Below, piece after piece: positions 52,184-59,372 of a stretch of 64,000 bases of DNA. The position numbers and the translations under genes are program-made. How positions within the stretch are numbered: the stretch's first letter is position 1; every line of letters starts with the position of its first letter. Below the pieces are notes generated by a model. It worked only from the letters and a program-made list of their open reading frames with translations. It did not search any database and was not told the origin of the DNA. Origin of the DNA: Terriglobus albidus (GTDB lineage: Bacteria; Acidobacteriota; Terriglobia; Terriglobales; Acidobacteriaceae); the NCBI RefSeq assembly GCF_008000815.1, contig NZ_CP042806.1, positions 3,410,001 to 3,474,000 of the forward strand, in the 5' to 3' direction.

Positions 52184-53506
52184 TTACTTTGCCTTCGCCA
52201 GGAAGGTGGAGAAAGCGCTCACATCGCGGGTGACCCCTGCGGATGTGTCGATGGTATTCCCGTTGCTGTCGAGTAAGGCATAAAGGGGCAACGCGACCGT
52301 ACCGAAGGTCTTATCTTCGTAGTCCTGCTGTTTGGAATAAACCTCTCCATCGCCATCCGTATACAGACGGACCTTCACGAAGCGATTCATGTCGCCTTTG
52401 ATCTTCGGTTTGGAGAAGATATTCTGTTCCATCCATCGGCAGTTGGTGCACGTATAGCCGGTAAAGTCGATAAAGACAGGTCTGCCTTCTGTCTTTGCCT
52501 GTGCAAGTCCGGTCTGTAGGTCGTTCAGGATCCAGGGCGCCTCTGTAGATGCCGCGGCTACCTCTGCGTGCGAAGCTGCGTCCACTTCTGCGGGGGGCAA
52601 AAATGCGTCAAGGTCGCCGAGAGAGTGGCCGGTCAGTCCGTTCGCCAGCCAGATTGCAGCGGCGAGGACAAGCAGAGAAAACACCACGCGCGGACCCGAT
52701 ACGGCGCCGAGCTCCGTGTCGTGATCGAAACGGAACCAGCCAAGCAGATACGCGACGATCATCAGGAGGCAGCCTGTCCAGATGCAAAGGACGGTCGTTC
52801 TGGTAAAGATATTCCAGTGCCAGATGAGATCCGCATTTGAAAGGAACTTCATCGCGGCGGCAATCTCAAGAAACCCCATGACGACTTTTACGGAGTTCAT
52901 CCAGCCGCCGGCACGGGGCATCTGTGACATGAACTGCGGAACCAGTGCGAGCAGGAAGAAGGGGAGAGCAAATACAAACGAGAAGCCCACCATTCCAACC
53001 AGGGGCCAGCGCCAGTTTCCCTGAGATGCAAGTACCAGTAGCGTCCCTACAAAGGGAGCAGTGCAGGTGAAAGAGGTGAGTGAGAAGGTTAGCCCCATCA
53101 GCATAATGCCGAGGATGCTGCCTTCCTGCTTTTCCGTCGTGGCTCTGTTCAACCTGTTCATGAGGCTGGGAGGTAACTGCAGGAAGAACACACCCAGCAG
53201 GCTCAGGGCGAATGCCAGGAACACTCCGGTGATAGCCAGGTTCACCCACGGGTTGGACGCGAGCTTGTTGATTCCGGAGGCACCAAAAACCACAGCCAGA
53301 AACATACCGAGCGCGACAAAGGTAAACATGATGCCGAGCCCATAGAGCGCGGCGACTCGGACCGCTCCGGATCTCGTCCGCGAGGAATGACTGGCGAAGA
53401 ATGAAACGGTAATGGGTACCATGGGGAAAACGCATGGCGTAAGTAATGACAGCGCTCCCATCCCAAGCGAAAGCCAGAAGTAATGCAGCATGGATCCGGT
53501 TGGCAT
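52184..53506 (-). CDS. DsbD-like transmembrane thiol reductase with C-terminal thioredoxin domain
   Basis: It carries reducing power from cytoplasmic thioredoxin to the periplasm. The 440-residue chain corresponds to DsbD beta and gamma domains: eight-helix CcdA-type core with C25 (TPCVFPMVP) and C148 (SFTCTAPF), and a C-terminal thioredoxin fold with CxxC at C353/C356 (YTCTNCRW). The N-terminal alpha domain is missing but is encoded by the gene 4 nt upstream. ATG 53506 is chosen because the longer frame would overlap that gene. Confidence 0.88.
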   Translation of the reverse strand: MPTGSMLHYFWLSLGMGALSLLTPCVFPMVPITVSFFASHSSRTRSGAVRVAALYGLGIMFTFVALGMFLAVVFGASGINKLASNPWVNLAITGVFLAFALSLLGVFFLQLPPSLMNRLNRATTEKQEGSILGIMLMGLTFSLTSFTCTAPFVGTLLVLASQGNWRWPLVGMVGFSFVFALPFFLLALVPQFMSQMPRAGGWMNSVKVVMGFLEIAAAMKFLSNADLIWHWNIFTRTTVLCIWTGCLLMIVAYLLGWFRFDHDTELGAVSGPRVVFSLLVLAAAIWLANGLTGHSLGDLDAFLPPAEVDAASHAEVAAASTEAPWILNDLQTGLAQAKTEGRPVFIDFTGYTCTNCRWMEQNIFSKPKIKGDMNRFVKVRLYTDGDGEVYSKQQDYEDKTFGTVALPLYALLDSNGNTIDTSAGVTRDVSAFSTFLAKAK

Positions 53507-53510
53507 AGAG

Positions 53511-53987
53511 CTATCTCCTCTTGAGCGACGCGGTGAGATGTGCGGTATAAGGTGGCAGGCACAGGCGGTCACTGCAAGCCTGATAGCGTACGTCGATTGG
53601 GGTTGTCTCTGCCGCCGTAGCGCCCGCCGGTTTGAGGGTGAGATTGAAGTTCGCCGCTTTGAGGTAGTAAACGGTCTCCATATTGAAGTTCGAATCGAAG
53701 TGACGGACTACGCTGGTGTCGGTAACAGGCGCCTGGAGCACATAGGAGCTATTGGAGGGGACACTGATCTTCAATGGTGTTGGCCCGCCGGCCGGCTGAG
53801 ACAGCGCATAGATGTGCCATCCGTCGGCCACAGTGGCCGAAAGGGTAAGCTGCGTCGCGGTGGTTGTCGCCTTGGTGACCTCGGTGGACCACTTGACGAC
53901 TTCTGACGGGCGCTGTGCCTGCGCTTTCCAGCAGAGACAGGACAGCACGAACACGACAGCAACGGAATACTTCTGGGCGAATTGCAT
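53511..53987 (-). CDS. DsbD alpha-domain-like (DsbC-domain) exported protein
   Basis: A 158-residue exported protein with a signal peptide ending after AQA (residue 24) and an immunoglobulin-like fold resembling the periplasmic alpha domain of DsbD: ADGWHIYA near residue 57, and a redox pair C138/C143 in YQACSDRLCLPP, matching the CxxxxC of that domain (C103/C109 in E. coli). Together with the gene 4 nt downstream it makes up a split DsbD. Confidence 0.85.
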   Translation of the reverse strand: MQFAQKYSVAVVFVLSCLCWKAQAQRPSEVVKWSTEVTKATTTATQLTLSATVADGWHIYALSQPAGGPTPLKISVPSNSSYVLQAPVTDTSVVRHFDSNFNMETVYYLKAANFNLTLKPAGATAAETTPIDVRYQACSDRLCLPPYTAHLTASLKRR

Positions 53988-54043
53988 AAGTCGATACCTC
54001 GAGCGGGGAAGGTCGCACGGCAGAGTGGTGTCGTGCTCCGGGG

Positions 54044-55246
54044 TTAGTGAGAGCGAAGTTCTGCCCAGTATTGCGATTGCCCGGGGAAGTGCGGGTTGTC
54101 GGTGAAGTTAGTGAGCACCGCATGCCGAAGATCGAGGATGTTGACAGGCCCTGTATGGGTATAGACGATCTTTCCGCCGGGCGCGATCACCGCTGTGAAC
54201 TCCTCATCCTTACCCCATTGGGTTCCGAATGTAGTAAATGCCGCTTTTACATCTGCGGGCGATAGCTGCAGATTGGTACTCGAGGCGTGCTGCGACTTCA
54301 GAAACTCCGTGACCTTTTCTGTGTTCGCGGCAGGATCGGTATTGACGCTGACGAAGTCGAACGAGCGCCCGCGATACATGCGATAGGTCGTCTCCAACTG
54401 CGTAAAGTTGCGATCGACGTTCTTGTTTTTCGTGCTCCAGAAATGAACGACAGTCACCTTGTCACCGGCGTTGTCGCGCAGTGTCTTCACTTGGCTGGCG
54501 GAAGCCTGGTTCAAGGTAACGGGCTCAGCGACAATCCTCTCCCATTCGCGTTGTACATCCGTCGATTTCGAGATCCACTTGGTGGAGCATCCAAACGCGG
54601 GGCGGTGGGGAACGGCAACTTCCTGCCCAGCCAGCAGGGCTTCAATAGCATCGTGTGCATCATGGACCTTCACCAGCGCCTGATTCTGGTTGTCATCGAT
54701 GCGGCCTTCATACCGCAGCTTCCTGTCCGCGTCGAAGATGAAGACGTGGGGCGTGGCGACGACGCCAAACTTCTGTGCGATTTCCTGTGTGGCTCCGTCG
54801 TAGAGATAAGGCCAGGGAATCTCCCGCTGCCGCACGCGGATCTTCATGTCTTCCGGTGAGTCGGTCAGGTCGGTATATCCAAGCTCATCCAGACGGACGG
54901 CTGCCGGGTTGTTCGGATTGATCGCAACGAATGCGACACCCTTGCCGTGATAGGTGTCGTAAAGTTGTTTCATCCTTCCTTCGTAGTTCTCTGAAACCGG
55001 GCAGTGGATGGATTCAAACATCACTACAAGCAACTTGCCCTTGCTGAACTCCGCGAGAGTATGGGGCTGATCGTCCGTGCCCTTCAGGGAAAAATCGGGC
55101 GCCGATGTGCCGATGGGCATCAAGGGATGTTCGGTGGATGAGGTGCCGGTGAGCTGGCGGAGGCGTGTTGCATCCTGCGCCGTGAGCAGGGTGCTGGAAA
55201 GACAGATGGCAGTCGTGCCGATAAGTAGGTGCTGGATGAACCGCAT
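54044..55246 (-). CDS. Exported tandem thioredoxin-fold protein, second domain lacking cysteines
   Basis: A 400-residue exported protein with two thioredoxin-like domains. The signal peptide is LLIGTTAICLSSTLLTAQ. Domain 1 (about 45-215) is AhpC/TSA-like: IGTSAPDFSLKGTDDQ, a single Cys at 82 (FESIHCPVSENY) where a peroxidatic Cys or CxxC would be, and PWPYLYDGATQEIAQKFGVVATPHVFIFD. Domain 2 (about 255-395) has FWSTKNKN in place of WCGPC, so it has lost both redox cysteines. ATG 55246 follows AAGGAG by 8 nt. It is a paralogue of the next gene upstream and is 53 nt downstream of it. Domain 2 may now only bind partners. Confidence 0.8.
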   Translation of the reverse strand: MRFIQHLLIGTTAICLSSTLLTAQDATRLRQLTGTSSTEHPLMPIGTSAPDFSLKGTDDQPHTLAEFSKGKLLVVMFESIHCPVSENYEGRMKQLYDTYHGKGVAFVAINPNNPAAVRLDELGYTDLTDSPEDMKIRVRQREIPWPYLYDGATQEIAQKFGVVATPHVFIFDADRKLRYEGRIDDNQNQALVKVHDAHDAIEALLAGQEVAVPHRPAFGCSTKWISKSTDVQREWERIVAEPVTLNQASASQVKTLRDNAGDKVTVVHFWSTKNKNVDRNFTQLETTYRMYRGRSFDFVSVNTDPAANTEKVTEFLKSQHASSTNLQLSPADVKAAFTTFGTQWGKDEEFTAVIAPGGKIVYTHTGPVNILDLRHAVLTNFTDNPHFPGQSQYWAELRSH

Positions 55247-55299
55247 GTCTGTGACTCCTTGTAAAAATGTGTGGTCCTGTCGAACGCGATCGAGAAAGA

Positions 55300-56505
55300 T
55301 TACTTCGTTGACCAATATTGTTGTGATCCCTCGTGCCCGGGCTCGTCCGGCAGATTCGCCAGAATTGCACGGCGGATCTCCATCAGATCGATCTCACCTT
55401 GCTGGTGGAACAGCAACTCCCCTTGCGGACCGAGAAGCACGGTGATGGGAACCGCTGACCCGATGTTGGGATCGAATGCCTCCTGCATGGCGTAGATGTC
55501 ATCCGAGCCATAGAGCAGGTTTCTTGTTGTGGCGTGCATCTTGATCAGAAACTTGAGGACTTCCGGTTGTTCCGCTGGAACGTTGGAGGAAACGGTCGTA
55601 AACGAGAATGGACGGTCCCGGTACATTCTGTTGGTCGCCATCAGGTCAGGGAATTCCGTGATGCACGGACCGCACCACGTCGCATAGAAGTTAATCAGGA
55701 GGAGCTTTCCTGTGGGATTGTGCCGCAGTGAAGAAAGTACGTCGGCGGGCGCCAGCGCGACGGTAACTGCGCCCGCATCGTCCTTCTTTCTGATTGCCGT
55801 GTCTGCCCCAAGGCGAAGAGGGCATCCAGAAGGAGTGGTCGTTGCAATAGGCACCGGCTTATCTGTAAGCAAGGCGTCGATCGCATCCGCCGCTTCGTGT
55901 TTGTCTTCCGGCCCATTTGCCGGATCGCTGTCGATTCGCCCGCTATAGCGGAGTTTGCGGTCTTTATCGAAAACATAGACCGAAGGTGCGACCGTGGCCC
56001 CGAACGCCTTGGCGGTCATACCGGTGTCGCCGTCGTAGAGATAAGGAAAGCTAAACTTCCGGAACGTGGCCCGTTCTTTCATGTCGGCAAGGCTCTCGCC
56101 CACGTCGGACCAGGCGAGATCATTGTCAGAGAAGGCATTGGGATTGCTGGACTGGATGGCGACGACGCTGACGCCCTTATTGGCATACCCTTGCACCAGT
56201 TGATTGAGCCGAGCCTCGTACCGTTGAGATTCCGTACAGTGGTTGCATAGGAAGGCAACAACAAAAACGGGGTTCTTCTTCCAGTCACCGGAGCTGTGGG
56301 CGATCCCATCCGTACCCTTCAGCCGAAACTCCGGAGCTGTGCTGCCGATTGGGAGCGGTCCGGAACCGGACTGCGCGCCAGCGGATTGCGCGTGGCAGAG
56401 CACCATCGTCATAAAAAGCAGCAAAGAAGTCCGCGAACCTCCGGGCGCCATATCTCGAATGAGTTGCGCGAGCGGTCTAAGCAACATGCTTGCCTTCTGG
56501 AACAT
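55300..56505 (-). CDS. Exported tandem thioredoxin-fold protein (redoxin plus TlpA-like)
   Basis: A 401-residue exported protein, paralogous to the gene downstream but with intact sites. Signal peptide to about residue 45 (LLLFMTMVLCHAQSAGAQ). Domain 1 is AhpC-like with a CxxC (C87/C90 in FLCNHCTES) and SFPYLYDGDTG, APSVYVFD. Domain 2 is TlpA/ResA-like with WCGPC (C278/C281) and a cis-Pro region VPITVLLG. It should reduce periplasmic proteins or peroxides using electrons from the DsbD pair. ATG 56505 follows GGAG; an open extension to 56742 is in the divergent intergenic region and not protein-like. It is the first gene of the minus-strand run. Confidence 0.82.
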   Translation of the reverse strand: MFQKASMLLRPLAQLIRDMAPGGSRTSLLLFMTMVLCHAQSAGAQSGSGPLPIGSTAPEFRLKGTDGIAHSSGDWKKNPVFVVAFLCNHCTESQRYEARLNQLVQGYANKGVSVVAIQSSNPNAFSDNDLAWSDVGESLADMKERATFRKFSFPYLYDGDTGMTAKAFGATVAPSVYVFDKDRKLRYSGRIDSDPANGPEDKHEAADAIDALLTDKPVPIATTTPSGCPLRLGADTAIRKKDDAGAVTVALAPADVLSSLRHNPTGKLLLINFYATWCGPCITEFPDLMATNRMYRDRPFSFTTVSSNVPAEQPEVLKFLIKMHATTRNLLYGSDDIYAMQEAFDPNIGSAVPITVLLGPQGELLFHQQGEIDLMEIRRAILANLPDEPGHEGSQQYWSTK

Positions 56506-56807
56506 CTCGAAACTCCGTAACCGGAAGTGTGTCTTGATCCTGCGAGGCCCCAAACGGACAGGCCGCCGGCGGGCACAACCATATCTATGCCTGACTGGCT
56601 GAGAGCACAAGTACGATGCGGAAGAGTGCAGGTACCGTGCGGCTTCGATGGGGGAGAAATCCATGTCAGATACATGTACCGTACGTATTTGTCGGCCCGG
56701 AAGTCCTTTGAATCCGCCAGATATCGCAATCTCGGACCACATGCCGCCTGCCGATCTTCTGTGATATGGTTAGGCTCCGATGCGAATCGGGATTCCTGCG
56801 ACTTCCG
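56506..56807. other. Divergent intergenic region
   Basis: 302 nt between the redox run and the second winged-helix/transmembrane gene. An imperfect inverted repeat ATACATGTA-CCG-TACGTAT lies near 56668-56690. A site here could serve both directions. No gene or RNA seen. Confidence 0.45.
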
Positions 56808-58067
56808 ATGGAACACAAGGTCCAATTGACTGAAACCGAGAGGGACTCAATCCGCCTCGCGGCTTCTCGCATCCTTGCGCACTCGGGCTTTCGTTCCAGC
56901 GAGCGTAGCTCCCGGCTCTTCCGGTACCTCGTGGACAAGGCCATCGATGGTGAGGCTGACTCACTCAAAGAGAGATATATCGGCCATGAGGTGTTTGGCA
57001 GGGAAGTCGGGTATGACACGGCAAGCGACCCTGTAGTCCGCAATGCCGCGTCTGAGACTCGGAAGAGATTAAGGCAATACGATGCGGAACAAGGTTCAGC
57101 GGAAGAGGTCCGGATTGCACTTCCAGCGGGAACCTACGTCCTGGATTTCAGTTTCTCTCCGCAGGCCGTTCAGCAGGACACCTCCCCGAGTGAAGAACAG
57201 TTCGACGCGGGTATCCCTCGAAAAGAGGGAACTGTCCCCGAGCTTCCAGTATCAGAGTCCCGGTTCCCAATATGGAAGAAGCTGCCGTTTGCGTACTCTA
57301 TCGCCGCAATAGCTCTGATTGGCAATCTGCTTTTGGCGGCAATCGTCTACCGTCAGAAGCAACAGAGTGGCGCTACGCAGGTCAGCTTAATTGCGCCGGA
57401 CCCTCTGTGGCGCCCAATGTTTGCAACCGGCAAAGAAGTATTCATTGCCCTCGGTCATGCGGAAGGGCGAGGTGAGGCGACAGATTCCACCGTTACGCTA
57501 ACGTCGAGTGGCCTGCAACGGATCACCGTTACCGACCTGAAAGCGTATACGAACATCTCCGGTTTCCTGCAACTGCATGGACATTCGTTTCAAATGCGGA
57601 CCGACGCGGAGACCACCTTGCTTGATCTGCGCGACCGGCCGATTATCTTGATCGGGAATCACAACAACTCCTGGGCGCGACGGCTGACTCAGAACCTTCG
57701 ATACCGATTTGATTTCGACGAAGAAGACATCGGGAAGCCCAACCGCGTATCCAGCATCGTGGATTCCCAGCGCCCAGGACTGCGCCTCTGGCAGGTTCCC
57801 ATTCCTACCGGACCGTCGACTCAGGTCGATTACGGCATCGCCGGCCGCTTTCTCGATCCAGTAACCGGCGGAATCGTGATTTACCTCGCCGGGGCAGGTC
57901 CTGTTGCCACACAGGCAGCCTCCGAGTTCCTAACTCAGCAACGCTTCCTACGGGATCTGCCCGAGAGCATCAACGATCCCAAGGTGAGCTTTGAAGTCGT
58001 GCTTAAGACGCCGATCGTAGCTGGTGTTCCGGGATCCCCCGAAGTGATTGCAACTGACATAAGGTAA
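56808..58067 (+). CDS. Winged-helix-like / transmembrane / exported-domain protein, paralogue 2
   Basis: A 419-residue paralogue of the protein at 44776, identical in length and layout. Its N-terminal domain repeats the same words (SSRLFRYLVDKAIDGEADSL, LKERYIGHEVFGR, YDTASDPVVRNAASETRKRL, LPAGTYVLDF). A transmembrane helix spans about 161-181 (SIAAIALIGNLLLAAIVY). The outer domain has IGNHNNSWARRLTQ and a late GPVATQAASEF matching the first protein. The wing-like C-terminal hairpin of the first domain suggests DNA binding. It diverges from the redox run, so it may control that run. An in-frame ATG at 56766 would add 14 residues and lacks a counterpart in the paralogue. Role inferred only. 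Confidence 0.65.
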   Translation: MEHKVQLTETERDSIRLAASRILAHSGFRSSERSSRLFRYLVDKAIDGEADSLKERYIGHEVFGREVGYDTASDPVVRNAASETRKRLRQYDAEQGSAEEVRIALPAGTYVLDFSFSPQAVQQDTSPSEEQFDAGIPRKEGTVPELPVSESRFPIWKKLPFAYSIAAIALIGNLLLAAIVYRQKQQSGATQVSLIAPDPLWRPMFATGKEVFIALGHAEGRGEATDSTVTLTSSGLQRITVTDLKAYTNISGFLQLHGHSFQMRTDAETTLLDLRDRPIILIGNHNNSWARRLTQNLRYRFDFDEEDIGKPNRVSSIVDSQRPGLRLWQVPIPTGPSTQVDYGIAGRFLDPVTGGIVIYLAGAGPVATQAASEFLTQQRFLRDLPESINDPKVSFEVVLKTPIVAGVPGSPEVIATDIR

Positions 58068-58185
58068 AAGCCATACGCTTCGGCGGGCCAGTTGGCCAAT
58101 ATATGTTCGACAAACTCCGAGACATGGAAACGCTCCTTGTGCGCGAACACCATTCGGTGATTTTCCCCCCTCGGGAGATTCGACT

Positions 58186-59268
58186 CTACCTCTTGAGGAA
58201 AGGAACAGAGGGATTCCGAGATACGCCATAAGAGCGTTGCAACGAGCTAACGAGCAGATCGGGCCGATCCAACTGTATCCAGTGGCCGCTCTTTTCCGCA
58301 ATGATGTGCTCGCCTATGCTGGAAAGTGAAGCCAGCTTGCGATGCTCCCTTAGCTCTGACTCAGTTGCATTTTCGGCAGAAATCACGGTCAACGAAAGAT
58401 GACCCAGTGATGTGTAGGGAATTTCAGTCACGCACCGAGAGAGTCGAGAAAGATACTGGGCCAGAGTCTCAAAACTCTGCGGGCGCGACCAGTGTGCGCG
58501 TACCGCCGGCAACAGTTCGCGCGGCATCTTGCTGACCTCCGCCGTGACGCGCCCAATAACGCTCGCGCCACCGCCACTTGCTATGCGTGCGATCCACTTC
58601 GGTAGCGTTCTCGCTCCTGCCGACAGCAATATCAGGGAAAAACGAACCACACCCGCTCGCGCCAGCCAGGCGCCGCGTTTTGACAACCTGGCGCCGAGCG
58701 CCAATCGTTCCTGGCCTTCGAGGGGCAGCGTGCTCCAATGCTCACAATCGATTGGATCCAGCAGCAGAAGTCCCACCACACGATCGGGGTTGCGATAGCA
58801 GTACGCACGAGCAATCAAACTACCGAAGGAATGTGCAACCAAAATGAACGGTCCAGAGATGTTAAAAGAGTCAAGCATCTTCTCGAATTCGGATACTAAA
58901 TTGCCGACCGTGCGCGGGGTGTGGGCCGCTTCGCTCCACCCGAAACCAGCGCGGTCATAACTGATCACGCGCGTAAACTGCGCTAACTGCGATTGAACTG
59001 CTCTCCAGCTCAGCGAAGAAGTTGCGATACCTGATTCCAGGATGATCGTTGGCGCGCCTTCACCTTCCGAATAGACATGGAGGCGGCTATTCTGCACCGG
59101 AACAAGCCTGCCTGGTGCAGGATAGAGCCGGCGATCAATCGCCGAACCAATGGCTTGAAAGAGTGCCCCAATAAGCAATATGGCCAAGGGCACTGCTACC
59201 GCCCAAAGTAGGATGCTCACTGTCTCCCTCCTGCTCTGTGGGATGCAGTATGGATGAATCCCAAACAT
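58186..59268 (-). CDS. Membrane-anchored alpha/beta hydrolase
   Basis: A 360-residue hydrolase with an N-terminal membrane anchor (ILLWAVAVPLAILLIGALFQAIG). The fold shows SRLHVYSEGEGAPTIILESG, SYDRAGFGWSE, the nucleophile elbow VAHSFGSL and the late catalytic His in KSGHWIQLD. The active site probably faces outward. Substrate unknown; esterase or epoxide-hydrolase-like. It converges on the winged-helix gene with a 118-nt gap and precedes the ligase-acyltransferase gene on the same strand (105 nt). Confidence 0.8.
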   Translation of the reverse strand: MFGIHPYCIPQSRRETVSILLWAVAVPLAILLIGALFQAIGSAIDRRLYPAPGRLVPVQNSRLHVYSEGEGAPTIILESGIATSSLSWRAVQSQLAQFTRVISYDRAGFGWSEAAHTPRTVGNLVSEFEKMLDSFNISGPFILVAHSFGSLIARAYCYRNPDRVVGLLLLDPIDCEHWSTLPLEGQERLALGARLSKRGAWLARAGVVRFSLILLSAGARTLPKWIARIASGGGASVIGRVTAEVSKMPRELLPAVRAHWSRPQSFETLAQYLSRLSRCVTEIPYTSLGHLSLTVISAENATESELREHRKLASLSSIGEHIIAEKSGHWIQLDRPDLLVSSLQRSYGVSRNPSVPFLKR

Positions 59269-59372
59269 CAGGATTACGGGTCCATTTCAAGATGGAACTC
59301 CGTTCGAATAAGGTTTGTCCAACTTAACAAAAGACAACCACGCGACCCCTCTCACCCTGCAACGAGTGGGAT

